Of a stretch of 64,000 nucleotides of DNA, positions 16,454-24,993 are shown piece after piece (the stretch's first letter is position 1; each line of letters opens with the position of its first letter). Source of the DNA: JAVVHH01 sp964613945 (GTDB taxonomy: Bacteria; Pseudomonadota; Alphaproteobacteria; Acetobacterales; Acetobacteraceae); the NCBI GenBank assembly GCA_964613945.1, contig CAZTJC010000011.1:1-64000 (forward strand), in the 5' to 3' direction. Under the pieces are notes generated by a model. It worked only from the letters and a program-made list of their open reading frames with translations, did not search any database and was not told where the DNA came from. Made by a program: the position numbers and the translations under genes.

Positions 16454-17296
16454 CCCTTCCCGGTAGGTCGGATACCGCCAGGTGATGCCGAGCGCCGCCT
16501 GGGTGAGCCGGCTGGCGACCTGGCGGTTCTCCGCCCAGAAGCTGGCGCCCATGGGCGACATGTCGCGCAGCGCTTCCTCGAACGGCACCAGCGGCGGGGG
16601 CGGCAACCCGATCAGCCGCGCTGCCTCCGCCGTCGCCTCAGCGCTCTCGACAGGCAGGTCGTCGTTCAGGTTCAGCACCCGGGTGCCGGGCTCCCGCGCC
16701 TGGCCCATGGCCGCGAGCACGGCGGCGGCGATGTCGTCGCGATGGATGCGGCCGAACCGATGCCCAGGCTTATCGACCCGGCGGCCGCGACCGGCCCTGA
16801 TCTCGGCAAACGGCGATCGGCCCGGCCCGTAGATCCCGGCAACCCTGAACAGATCCACCGCGCAACGCCCAAAGGCGGCGCTCCACTGGCGCTCGGCGTC
16901 GAGGCGTTTCGTGCCGCGCGGGCCGGTCGGCGCCGGCGGCGTCGTCTCGTCCACCCAGCCGCCGCCGCGGTCGCCATAGACCCCGGTAGTCGACAGCATG
17001 CCGGTCCACTGCAGCGACGGGGCGGCGGCGAGCGCGGCGGCGTGGCGGGCGAGCGCCGGGTCACCGTGCTCGTCGGGCGCGGCGGTTTCCAGGATGTGGG
17101 TCGCCGTGGCAATGGCATCGGCGGCGGCATCGAACGCGATCAGCTCGACGCCGTGCGGCGGTTGCTTGCCCTGCGGCGTGCGGCTGGTGGCGACCACACG
17201 GTATCCTGCCGCGACCGCGCCGGCAGCGATCGCGGTTCCGCAATAGCCGAGGCCGAATACCAGCAGACACCCTACTTTGTTTGCCGGTGGCGCCAT
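16406..17296 (-). CDS. NAD-dependent epimerase/SDR-like protein (YeeZ-type)
   Basis: The Rossmann fold start is VFGLGYCGTAIA, a GxGYxG variant typical of atypical extended SDRs. TGVYGDRGGGWVDE and RVAGIYGPGRSP are the other family motifs. The active-site YxxxK is not evident, so activity is uncertain. I chose the ATG at 17296 (MAPPANKVG, 296 residues); upstream ATGs would run into the divergent TPR gene. The 3-prime end overlaps the hydrolase gene by 48 bases on the opposite strand. Confidence 0.75.
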   Translation of the reverse strand: MAPPANKVGCLLVFGLGYCGTAIAAGAVAAGYRVVATSRTPQGKQPPHGVELIAFDAAADAIATATHILETAAPDEHGDPALARHAAALAAAPSLQWTGMLSTTGVYGDRGGGWVDETTPPAPTGPRGTKRLDAERQWSAAFGRCAVDLFRVAGIYGPGRSPFAEIRAGRGRRVDKPGHRFGRIHRDDIAAAVLAAMGQAREPGTRVLNLNDDLPVESAEATAEAARLIGLPPPPLVPFEEALRDMSPMGASFWAENRQVASRLTQAALGITWRYPTYREGLRAILEQERGEAVPE

Positions 17297-17318
17297 GGTC
17301 CTGTATCCTACTCTCGTC

Positions 17319-18149
17319 ATGGTCAATCGGATGCTGATGCTTGGCGCGGCGGTGGCGCTCGGGCTGTCCGTCGCAGGCGGTGCGACTTGGTGGAACTATC
17401 CGTCCGCTCAATCGGAAACTGCGCCCGATGACGACCTGCCGGTGCCGCCGGTCCCTCCGCGTATCGCCGAGGGCGAGGATTACGACAAGTGCCTTTCGAT
17501 GGTGCAGAACGACCCGAGCGGGGCGTTCACCTTCGCCGACACCTGGCAAACCGCCGGCGGCGGTGATGGCGCGGTCCATTGCCGGGCCCTGGCCGAAATC
17601 GAGTTGGGCGACCCGGAGGAAGGTGCCACGCTGCTGGACCAGCTCGGTGCCAAGGTCACCGCCGCGCCGGCAGCCCGTGCCGCGATCCTCGGCCAGGCCG
17701 GGCAGGCGTGGATGATGGCCAACACACCGCAACATGCCTACGATTCGGCAACCAAAGCCCTTGCATTGTTGCCGGACGACCCCGACCTGCTGATCGATCG
17801 GGCGATCGCAAGCAGCAGCCTGGAACATTACACAGAGGCTGACGACGATCTCTTCCGTGCCTTGGATATCGATCCGCGGCGAGGCGACGCCCTGGTGCTT
17901 CGTGCCGCTGCCCGTCGTCATCTCGAACACCTCGACCTTGCGTCCGCGGACGTAGAACGAGCCCTCGAGTTGGACCCCGAAGATCCCGATGCCTTTCTTG
18001 AACGTGGTATCCTACGCCAGCGGCGCGGAAACGTGTCCGGTGCGCGTGCGGATTGGGAGCGCGCGATCAAGCTCTCGCCCGACACGGCCACCGGCGATCT
18101 GGCGCAGCAAAATCTCGCGCTGCTGGAGGCCGGGCCCGAACGGCGCTAA
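17319..18149 (+). CDS. tetratricopeptide repeat protein, secreted
   Basis: The protein has 276 residues, with an N-terminal hydrophobic signal or anchor (MLMLGAAVALGLSVAG). Helical repeats from about residue 60 to the end read as TPR units (ALALLPDDPDLLIDRAIA, LDIDPRRGDALVLRAAARR, LELDPEDPDAFLERGILR). TPRs mediate protein contacts; a periplasmic scaffold role is likely but the partner is unknown. The ATG at 17319 leaves 22 bases to the divergent SDR start. Confidence 0.8.
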   Translation: MVNRMLMLGAAVALGLSVAGGATWWNYPSAQSETAPDDDLPVPPVPPRIAEGEDYDKCLSMVQNDPSGAFTFADTWQTAGGGDGAVHCRALAEIELGDPEEGATLLDQLGAKVTAAPAARAAILGQAGQAWMMANTPQHAYDSATKALALLPDDPDLLIDRAIASSSLEHYTEADDDLFRALDIDPRRGDALVLRAAARRHLEHLDLASADVERALELDPEDPDAFLERGILRQRRGNVSGARADWERAIKLSPDTATGDLAQQNLALLEAGPERR

Positions 18150-18197
18150 ACCAGCGCCGGTCCAACCATCAAACACTAACATCTTGGAGTAAGACTT

Positions 18198-18560
18198 ATG
18201 GCCGCCTTTAAAGGCAGCACGTTCAAGGACCGCGCCGAAGCGGCCGCAGCAGCCAAGAAGGTGCTGCTAGATTCTTTCAAAACCCGAACCCCCGCAGACG
18301 ATCCAGGCTTGATGGCGCGGCAAGCCGCACGCAGCGAAGTCGTCAGAGCCCGCGAAGCGCGCGCTGCCGAACGGGCGCGCATCAAGGAAGAAGAGGAAGC
18401 ACGCCGCAAGATCGAGGAAGCGGCTCGCTTGAAATTCGAAGCGGAAGAAGCCGAGCGCAAGGCGATCGAAGCCGCCGCCCGCGACGAGCAGATTCGTAAC
18501 GAGCGCAAGGCCGCACGCGACGAGCGCTACGCGGCCCGCAAGGCCCGCCGCGGCAAGTAG
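18198..18560 (+). CDS. DUF6481 family protein, charged helical
   Basis: A 120-residue protein made almost entirely of Lys, Arg, Glu and Ala. It starts with FKGSTFKDRAEAAAAAKK, as in the alphaproteobacterial DUF6481 family, and continues as one long charged helix. Such composition suggests RNA or ribosome association, but no function is established. TTGGAG at about 18183 is a plausible ribosome binding site. It ends two bases before the convergent GDPD gene. Confidence 0.78.
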   Translation: MAAFKGSTFKDRAEAAAAAKKVLLDSFKTRTPADDPGLMARQAARSEVVRAREARAAERARIKEEEEARRKIEEAARLKFEAEEAERKAIEAAARDEQIRNERKAARDERYAARKARRGK

Positions 18561-18561
18561 C

Positions 18562-19416
18562 TTACCCGATGGCCGGACGCAGCGTCAGCGCGCGATCCGG
18601 CCAGTCGGTGATCAATCCATCCACGCCCCATGCCAACAGCCGCTGCATGTCGGGGACCTCGTTGACTGTCCACGGGATCACGCGAAGGCCGAGGCCGTGA
18701 GCGCGCGTGAGCAGTTCCTGGGTCAGGTCGGCATGGAACGGCGTCCATAGGCCACCGCCCTCCCCGGCAATCGCATCCGGCACCGCCTCCATCGTCGTCG
18801 CGGCCTCCACCCGGCCACGCCAGAGTGGCGCCGCGCGAACGGTCGTCGCCTCGGTCAGCCAACCGCAGGCGATCTCCGGCCGGGTCCGGCGCACGTGGCG
18901 GGGCGCCCGCCAATCGAAGGACTGGATCGTCACGGCTCCGGCAACGTCGGCAGCATCGACCACGTGCAGGGTCCGCTCGACCATTTCCTCCGGCGTGACG
19001 GTCCACTCGGGATGCGTGGGCATGAGCTTCAACTCGATATTGAAGCGCACGCCCGGAAATAGCCGCAGCACGGCGTCGAGCGTCGGGATCCGCGCGCCGT
19101 CACTGGGTATCTGGCTGGCATAAGTGGCCGCATAGGCAGTACCGGGCCGAAGCCGACCGACGTCGTAGCCAGCCAACTCATTCACCGTCAGGTCGCGAAT
19201 GAGAGGACCGGTTTCCGATAGCCACGTCCCGTCGGCCTTGCGCGTCGTATTGGGATTGAGCGCGGGATCATGATGCACGACGGGCACGCCGTCGCGGGTA
19301 ATCGCGATATCGATCTCGAAACTGGTCAGCCCGAGGCGGACCGCCGAGTTCAACCCCTCGAGGGTATTCTCCGGAAACAAGCCGCGCGCAAACCGATGCC
19401 CCTGAAGATCGAACAT
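18562..19416 (-). CDS. glycerophosphodiester phosphodiesterase family protein
   Basis: The enzyme hydrolyses glycerophosphodiesters to glycerol 3-phosphate and an alcohol. The TIM-barrel motifs are GHR with H7, PENT with E16, FEID with E34 and D36, and HHDP with H49, so the metal and acid-base residues are present. Later motifs FNIELKL and LITDWPD fit the family. The length is 284 residues from the ATG at 19416. No signal peptide is seen, so it is probably cytoplasmic. It lies 25 bases after a small conserved gene on the same strand. Confidence 0.88.
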   Translation of the reverse strand: MFDLQGHRFARGLFPENTLEGLNSAVRLGLTSFEIDIAITRDGVPVVHHDPALNPNTTRKADGTWLSETGPLIRDLTVNELAGYDVGRLRPGTAYAATYASQIPSDGARIPTLDAVLRLFPGVRFNIELKLMPTHPEWTVTPEEMVERTLHVVDAADVAGAVTIQSFDWRAPRHVRRTRPEIACGWLTEATTVRAAPLWRGRVEAATTMEAVPDAIAGEGGGLWTPFHADLTQELLTRAHGLGLRVIPWTVNEVPDMQRLLAWGVDGLITDWPDRALTLRPAIG

Positions 19417-19441
19417 CCGGTTTGCGGCAGAAGCCGTTAGC

Positions 19442-19678
19442 CTAGCACTCGCAGCCCGGCGTCGGGCCGTTCTCGTTGCGGACAACGTGATGGTCGATCC
19501 ACTCCGCGACCAAGCGGCGCGCTTCGTTCAGCGAAGCCTCCGGATGGTGGATGCGATACAGCGTAGTGCAGGCCCCGAACGCATCCAGGTCTGCCGTTCC
19601 CATGACGCGCAACTCGCGATAGGCCGTAACCACGGCCCTTTCGCAACGTCGCCCAATCAAACTCGTTTCTCGGACCAC
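19442..19678 (-). CDS. small hypothetical protein (78 residues)
   Basis: I do not recognise the family. The 78-residue protein is soluble, with a likely helical core (YRELRVMGTADLDAFGACTT, NEARRLVAEWIDHHV) and a C-terminal CEC. It lies in a same-strand row between the tartrate/malate-type dehydrogenase (27 bases upstream) and the GDPD gene, with no competing frame that looks better, so it is probably real. Confidence 0.55.
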   Translation of the reverse strand: MVRETSLIGRRCERAVVTAYRELRVMGTADLDAFGACTTLYRIHHPEASLNEARRLVAEWIDHHVVRNENGPTPGCEC

Positions 19679-19705
19679 CGGCGCCTCACATCTTCAGCGA
19701 GACAT

Positions 19706-20776
19706 CTAGTGCGTCGAGACGAGTTGCGCCAGCGCTTTACCGACTTCTTCGGTTCCCGCTTGCCCTCCCATGTCCCGCGTGCGCGGTCCACCTTCGCCCA
19801 ACAACGTCTCGATTGCCTTGACGATGCACGCTGCCGCATCCGTTTCGCCGAGATGTTCAAGCATCATGGCGCCGGACCAGACCTGACCGATCGGGTTGCA
19901 GATTCCCTGGCCGGCGATGTCTGGGGCGGAACCATGCACCGGCTCGAACATGCTGGGATGCACGCGCTCGGGGTTGATGTTGGCGCTCGGCGCGATGCCG
20001 ATGCTGCCTGCCACGGCCGGGCCGAGATCGCTGAGGATGTCGCCGAACAGGTTGCTGCCGACCACGACGTCGAACCAATCCGGATGCTGCACGAACTGAG
20101 CGCACAGGATGTCGATGTGGAACTGGTCGGCCTCCACGCCCGGATAGTCCTTGGCCATGGCAGCGAAGCGCTCGTCCCAGTACGGCATCGTGATGGTGAT
20201 GCCGTTCGACTTGGTGGCCGAGGTCAGCTTGCGGCGCGGCCGGGTCATGGCCAGTTCGAAGGCGTATTTTAGGATGCGGTCGGTGCCGACCCGGCTGAAC
20301 ACGCTGTGTTGGGTGACGTACTCGCGGTCGGTGCCTTCGTACATGCGGCCGCCGACGCTGGAGTATTCGCCTTCCGTGTTCTCGCGCACCACGTAGAAGT
20401 CGATGTCCTTCTCCGTGCGGCCAGCCAGCGGCGTGCGCGCGCCGGGCATCAGCCGGCAGGGGCGCACGCTGGCATATTGGTCGAAGCCGCGTCGGATCGG
20501 GATCAGCAGGCCCCAGAGCGAGATGTGATCAGGCACGCCGGGCCAGCCGACCGCACCGAGGAACACCGAGTCGTGCTGGCGAAGTTGGTCGAGACCATCG
20601 GCCGGCATCATCGCGCCGGTTTCCACGTAACGCTGGCAGGACCAGTCGTAATCCGTCGTTTGCAGACGGAAACCGAACCTCGTCGCGGCGGCTTCGAGCA
20701 CTCGCAGGCCCTCCGGCACCGTTTCCTTACCGATCCCATCACCGGGCACGGCGGCAATCTTGTAGCTACGTTGCAT
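19706..20776 (-). CDS. tartrate/D-malate dehydrogenase family protein
   Basis: A 356-residue member of the isopropylmalate/isocitrate dehydrogenase family. IAAVPGDGIGKETVPEG is the N-terminal motif. ENTEGEYSSVGG and the late VHGSAPDIAGQGICNP match the TtuC/DmlA branch that oxidises tartrate or D-malate with NAD, rather than LeuB. The substrate is not provable from sequence. It diverges from pyrE with about 90 bases between starts. Confidence 0.86.
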   Translation of the reverse strand: MQRSYKIAAVPGDGIGKETVPEGLRVLEAAATRFGFRLQTTDYDWSCQRYVETGAMMPADGLDQLRQHDSVFLGAVGWPGVPDHISLWGLLIPIRRGFDQYASVRPCRLMPGARTPLAGRTEKDIDFYVVRENTEGEYSSVGGRMYEGTDREYVTQHSVFSRVGTDRILKYAFELAMTRPRRKLTSATKSNGITITMPYWDERFAAMAKDYPGVEADQFHIDILCAQFVQHPDWFDVVVGSNLFGDILSDLGPAVAGSIGIAPSANINPERVHPSMFEPVHGSAPDIAGQGICNPIGQVWSGAMMLEHLGETDAAACIVKAIETLLGEGGPRTRDMGGQAGTEEVGKALAQLVSTH

Positions 20777-20867
20777 TGGGCTCCCTTTCGCGCCGACACA
20801 TTGAACGCACTGTCCCTCCCGGTCTAGGAGACGTGTCTAGGACGGGACCGAGGCAGAGGCGGATACT

Positions 20868-21596
20868 ATGGCAACCGAGCACATGACCGATTGGGACCGC
20901 GATGCGGCGCTGACGACCGCGCGCATCCTGCTGGAGATCAAGGCGGTCAACTTCCGCCCCGAGGAGCCCTATACCTTCACGTCCGGCTGGCGCTCGCCGG
21001 TTTATATCGACTGCCGCAAGATCATCTACTTCCCGCGGGCACGGGCGAAGATCTGCGAGCTGGCCGCCGAGAAGATCGGTCGGCACATCGGCTACGAATC
21101 GATCGAATGCGTCGCCGGCGGCGAGACCGCGGGCATCCCGTTCGCCGCCTGGATCGCCGACCGGATGATGACGCCAATGGCCTATGTCCGGAAAAAGCCA
21201 AAGGGTTTCGGCCGCAACGCCCTCATCGAGGGCGATGTCCCCGAGGGTCTGCGCACCCTGCTCGTCGAGGACCTCACCACCGATGGCGGCTCCAAGATCC
21301 GCTTCGCCCAGGCCTTGCGCGACGCCGGGGCGATCGTGAACCACACCTTCGTGGTGTTCTTCTATGGCGTCTTTCCCGGCAGCTTCGAGAAGCTCAAGGG
21401 CATGGACGTGACGCTGCATCACCTCTGCAACTGGTGGGACGTGCTGGAAGCCTGCCGCGACCGGCCATATTTCGAGGACAAGTCCCTCTCCGAAGTCCGC
21501 CGCTTCCTCGACAACCCTGTCGCCTGGTCCGCGGCCCATGGCGGGATTTCGTCGGCCGAGGAAGCTGCCGAGCGCAAGGCCGCTGCCGACGCGTGA
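20868..21596 (+). CDS. pyrE: orotate phosphoribosyltransferase
   Basis: The enzyme makes orotidine 5-phosphate from orotate and PRPP in pyrimidine synthesis. The PRPP motif is LLVEDLTTDGGSK. FTSGWRSPVYIDCRK near the start and VRKKPKGFGR in the catalytic loop are family signatures. The length of 242 residues includes a C-terminal extension (SSAEEAAERKAAADA) seen in longer alphaproteobacterial forms. The start ATG at 20868 is one of two close ATGs (also 20883). Confidence 0.92.
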   Translation: MATEHMTDWDRDAALTTARILLEIKAVNFRPEEPYTFTSGWRSPVYIDCRKIIYFPRARAKICELAAEKIGRHIGYESIECVAGGETAGIPFAAWIADRMMTPMAYVRKKPKGFGRNALIEGDVPEGLRTLLVEDLTTDGGSKIRFAQALRDAGAIVNHTFVVFFYGVFPGSFEKLKGMDVTLHHLCNWWDVLEACRDRPYFEDKSLSEVRRFLDNPVAWSAAHGGISSAEEAAERKAAADA

Positions 21597-21655
21597 GCTG
21601 AAACCGCCGACCCGGCGCCACGTTCTACTCTGAATATCGACGCTAAGAGGCACCC

Positions 21656-22045
21656 ATGCGCTTTGCCCTCGTACTCGCCTTGCCCCTCGCCCTCATTGCC
21701 GGCTGCGCCTCGCAACAGGAGCAGATCGCCAGTCAGGAGAACATGCTGTCCGCCGCCGGTTTCCAGCCGCGCCCGGCCAACACGCCCGAGCGCATCGCCA
21801 TGCTACGGCGTTTGCCGCCGAACCGGTTCAGCATGCGTGCCCAGGGCAACACCTTTATCTACATCTATCCGGACCCAATCGACTGCGGCTGCGTCTACTT
21901 CGGCGACCAATCCGACTACTCCCGCTATCGCCAGACCGTCGCCGCGCGGCAGTTCGCCAACGACCAGTTGCTGACCGCCCAGGAATACAACGACGCATCG
22001 TGGAACTGGGGCCCATGGGGCGGCTTCAACGGTTTCGGTTACTGA
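21656..22045 (+). CDS. small lipoprotein
   Basis: A 129-residue protein with a lipoprotein signal peptide; the lipobox LIAGC puts the lipidated cysteine at residue 17. The mature part has a helical start, an aromatic and Asp-rich middle (FIYIYPDPIDCGCVYFGD) and a Trp/Gly-rich end (WNWGPWGGFNGFGY). I do not recognise a characterised family. It stands alone between pyrE and the aminotransferase. Confidence 0.7.
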   Translation: MRFALVLALPLALIAGCASQQEQIASQENMLSAAGFQPRPANTPERIAMLRRLPPNRFSMRAQGNTFIYIYPDPIDCGCVYFGDQSDYSRYRQTVAARQFANDQLLTAQEYNDASWNWGPWGGFNGFGY

Positions 22046-22072
22046 CCCAAACCATCACAAGGGTTCCAACCG

Positions 22073-22086
22073 GCCCATAATTGGGC
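22073..22086. other. short inverted repeat before the aminotransferase gene
   Basis: GCCCA-TAAT-TGGGC lies 28 bases after the lipoprotein stop and about 38 bases before the aminotransferase start. It could be a weak hairpin or an operator; with a 5-bp stem it is not a convincing terminator. Confidence 0.3.
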
Positions 22087-22123
22087 GTAGGCTCGCGGCT
22101 TCGCAGCCTGAAAGCGCCCTTTT

Positions 22124-23521
22124 ATGAGCCCTCCTCGCGCCAACTCCGCCGCGGCACGCGACGTTGCCAACGTATTCCACCCGTATACCGACCTGAGAGC
22201 GCATCAGGAGGCCGGGCCGATGATCATCAGCCGCGGCGATGGCATCCGCGTCTATGACGACAGCGGCAAGGACTATATCGAGAGCGTCGCCGGGCTGTGG
22301 TGCGCGAGCCTGGGCTTCAGCAACGAGCGGCTCGCCAAGGCGGCCTACGACCAGATGCTCAAGCTGCCGTTCTATCACTCGTTCACGGCCAAGTCGCACG
22401 AGCCGATGATTGATCTGGCCGAGATGCTGATCGAACGCGCCCCGGTGCCGATGAGCAAGGTGTTCTTCTCGAACTCCGGCTCTGAAGCGAACGACAGCGC
22501 CGTCAAGATGGTCTGGTACTACAACAACGCGCTGGGCCGCACCGCCAAGAAGAAGATCATTGGCCGCATCAAGGGCTATCACGGCGTCACCATCGCCGCA
22601 GCCTCGCTGACCGGGTTGCCGAACAACCACCGCAGCTTCGACCTGCCACTGCCGGGCTTCATCCATACGATGACCCCGCACTTCTACCATGGTGCCATGG
22701 AAGGCGAGAGCGAGGACGACTTCGCCACCCGCTGCGCCGACGAGCTGGACAAGCTAATCGTCGCCGAGGGGCCGGACACGGTCGCCGCCATGTTCGCCGA
22801 ACCGATCATGGGCGCTGGCGGCGTCATCGTGCCGCCGCGCGGCTATTTCCCCAAGATCCAGGCGGTGCTCAAGAAGCACGACGTCCTGCTCGTGGTCGAC
22901 GAGGTCATCTGCGGCTTCGGGCGCACCGGCAACTACTGGGGCACCCAGACCTTCGGCATCGAGCCGGACCTTCTCACCTGCGCCAAGGCGCTATCCTCGG
23001 CCTACCTGCCGATCTCGGCGACCATGGTGAGCGAGAAGGTGTTCTCCGTGCTGGCCGACGAGAGCCACAAGATCGGCACCTTCGGTCATGGCGTCACTTA
23101 CTCCGGGCACCCCGTCCCGGCAGCGGTCGCCATCGAAACGTTGAAGATCTATGACGAAATCGGCATTGCCGAGCAGTGCGCCAACGTCGGCAGCTTCCTG
23201 CAGGAAGAACTGCACCGACGGTTCGACGATCACGAGTTGATCGGCGAAGTCCGCGGCGTCGGCATGATCGCGGCGATGGAGTTGGTGGCCGACAAGGCAG
23301 CGCGCCAAAACTTTGACCCGGCGCTGAAGATGGGCGCTCGCTTGGTCAAGCTATGCGAGGCCCATGGCGTCATCGCACGCGGCCTGCCCAGCGACTCGAT
23401 GGCATTCAGCCCGCCGCTGATCATGACCAAGGAAGACGTGACCGAAATGTGCGACCGCGTCAGTCTGGCGCTCGACGAACTGACTGTTCAGGTCCGTCGC
23501 GAGCGCCTGGCCGTCGTCTAG
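22124..23521 (+). CDS. class III aminotransferase (omega-amino acid/diamine:pyruvate type)
   Basis: The 465-residue PLP enzyme moves amino groups from an omega-amino acid, amine or diamine to pyruvate or another oxo acid. SGSEAND at 118-124 binds the cofactor phosphate, D259 (LLVVDEVICGFGR) holds the pyridine nitrogen, and K288 (CAKALSSAYLP) forms the Schiff base. FHPYTD near the N-terminus and the active-site tryptophan in AGLWCASLGF are typical of omega-transaminases. No catabolic partner gene lies nearby, so the donor is open. Confidence 0.88.
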   Translation: MSPPRANSAAARDVANVFHPYTDLRAHQEAGPMIISRGDGIRVYDDSGKDYIESVAGLWCASLGFSNERLAKAAYDQMLKLPFYHSFTAKSHEPMIDLAEMLIERAPVPMSKVFFSNSGSEANDSAVKMVWYYNNALGRTAKKKIIGRIKGYHGVTIAAASLTGLPNNHRSFDLPLPGFIHTMTPHFYHGAMEGESEDDFATRCADELDKLIVAEGPDTVAAMFAEPIMGAGGVIVPPRGYFPKIQAVLKKHDVLLVVDEVICGFGRTGNYWGTQTFGIEPDLLTCAKALSSAYLPISATMVSEKVFSVLADESHKIGTFGHGVTYSGHPVPAAVAIETLKIYDEIGIAEQCANVGSFLQEELHRRFDDHELIGEVRGVGMIAAMELVADKAARQNFDPALKMGARLVKLCEAHGVIARGLPSDSMAFSPPLIMTKEDVTEMCDRVSLALDELTVQVRRERLAVV

Positions 23522-23527
23522 CCGCGA

Positions 23528-23770
23528 TTAGTGGACCAGCGCGGGCATCATCTCGTGCTGGACCACTGCCGCGATCGCCATGTCCCGCTCCGTGGCAACC
23601 GCCATGGGCGAGCCGTCGGCGGCATGGATCGCGAAAGCCGCCGCGCCGTTCATCAGCACCGGCTTGATATAGGCCATGTCTGGCACGCCGAGTTGAGCAA
23701 GCTGCTCCGGCGTCATCTTACGCACGTCGAAAACCGCCTCGATGCTCGAGGTAATAGCGTCTGACTTCAT
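23528..23770 (-). CDS. DUF1150 family protein
   Basis: The 80-residue protein carries the family core MTPEQLAQLGVPDMAYIKPV and ends in QHEMMPALVH. DUF1150 proteins accompany small heat-shock protein genes in alphaproteobacteria, but no biochemical function is established. GGAGG five bases upstream fixes the ATG at 23770. It follows the Hsp20 gene after 56 bases on the same strand. Confidence 0.85.
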   Translation of the reverse strand: MKSDAITSSIEAVFDVRKMTPEQLAQLGVPDMAYIKPVLMNGAAAFAIHAADGSPMAVATERDMAIAAVVQHEMMPALVH

Positions 23771-23826
23771 GCTAGCCTCCACGGCGCGCCGAACCGGCCG
23801 CGCCATTGCTGAAAACGAAATGTGGC

Positions 23827-24276
23827 TCAGTCGCGATCGGGCGACCCATCGACCACGGCACCGGGCCCCGGCTTGCCGATCTGAATCGTCCGCACGCGCA
23901 CTTCCGGCTGCGGCCTAGCCAGATCGATGTGAAGCAGCCCGTTATCGAGCCACGCTCCCTTGACCTCGATTCCCTCGGCCAAAACGAATGCCCGCTGGAA
24001 CTGCCGCGCCGCGATGCCGCGATGCAAGTAAACCCGATCGGCGCCGTCATCGGTCTGCCGACCCCGGATCACCAACTGGTTGTCCTCCTGCGTGATCTGC
24101 AGGTCGCTCATCGTGAACCCGGCGACCGCAAGACTGATCCGCAGGCCACTCGGCCCCGTCTGCTCGATATTATAGGGTGGATACCCGTCGGAGGACGTCT
24201 TGGCCGCCCGTTCGAGCACTTGTTCCAGATGGTCGAAGCCGAGGAACATCGGCGACGTGAAGACACGCGTTGTCAT
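23827..24276 (-). CDS. Hsp20/alpha-crystallin family small heat-shock protein
   Basis: A 149-residue holding chaperone of the IbpA type. The N-terminal FLGFDHLEQVLERA and YPPYNIEQTG precede the alpha-crystallin domain (about 35-130), with NQLVIRGRQ and the dimer-loop region YLHRGIAARQFQRAFVLAEG. The C-terminal IXI-like motif is not clear. I chose the ATG at 24276 (MTTRVFTSPM), which matches the family start. Heat regulation is likely, but I saw no convincing RpoH promoter or RNA thermometer. Confidence 0.92.
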   Translation of the reverse strand: MTTRVFTSPMFLGFDHLEQVLERAAKTSSDGYPPYNIEQTGPSGLRISLAVAGFTMSDLQITQEDNQLVIRGRQTDDGADRVYLHRGIAARQFQRAFVLAEGIEVKGAWLDNGLLHIDLARPQPEVRVRTIQIGKPGPGAVVDGSPDRD

Positions 24277-24428
24277 CGCTTGTATCGGCCCCCTCTTCAG
24301 AGCGAAGCGTCGCCGACCCGATTTCGGCGCCAGCGACCAATCACATGTTGGCCGCAGCACCGGTCGTTGCAAGTCCTCCGCCAAGCTGGATTGAACCCCC
24401 CTCGCCCGCCCGCTACATCGGGCCGGAC

Positions 24429-24983
24429 ATGGAACCGACCGCCCCCTCTCTCAATCCGCCCGCCGCGCCGACGCTGCCGATCCTCGTGGCACCCCAGGCC
24501 ATTCTGCGGGCCAAGGCCCGCCCCGTCCGACCCGGTGATGACGACCTCGTCCGCGCCCTAGTCCCCGAGATGCTCGCCGCGATGTATGCTGCGCCCGGTA
24601 TCGGCCTCGCCGCGCCGCAGATCGGTAAAGGCTTGCGCCTGGCGGTGATCGACCTGCAGCCGGACGATAAACCTGCGCCGATGCATCTCATCAACCCGGA
24701 GATCATCGGCCTCAGCGAGGAGATGGCGCTACGGGAAGAAGGCTGCCTGTCGCTACCCGGCCAATACGCCGACGTGACCCGGCCTGCCCAGGTCAAGGTG
24801 CGTTACTTCGACCTGGACGGCACCAAGCGCGAGATCGAAGCCGACGGGCTGCTCGCCGCCTGCCTCCAGCACGAGATCGATCACCTCGATGGCGTGTTGT
24901 TCGTGGACTATCTGTCGGCGTTGAAGCGCAACATGATCATGCGCCGCCTCGCCAAAGACCAGCGGCAGAAATCCCAATCTTGA
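24429..24983 (+). CDS. def: peptide deformylase
   Basis: This metalloenzyme removes the formyl group from new proteins. All three motifs are present: GIGLAAPQ at 57-64, EGCLS with metal ligand C106, and HEIDH at 148-152. The length is 184 residues from the ATG at 24429. The fmt gene, which adds the formyl group to initiator tRNA, starts 11 bases later. Confidence 0.95.
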   Translation: MEPTAPSLNPPAAPTLPILVAPQAILRAKARPVRPGDDDLVRALVPEMLAAMYAAPGIGLAAPQIGKGLRLAVIDLQPDDKPAPMHLINPEIIGLSEEMALREEGCLSLPGQYADVTRPAQVKVRYFDLDGTKREIEADGLLAACLQHEIDHLDGVLFVDYLSALKRNMIMRRLAKDQRQKSQS

Positions 24984-24993
24984 AGGTCGTGTC

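Noticed and set aside
24277..24428. RpoH promoter or RNA thermometer before hsp20
   Set aside because: A CTTGCA is present on the minus strand, but the -10 match at a 16-base spacing is poor, and no ROSE-type stem covering the ribosome binding site was evident.
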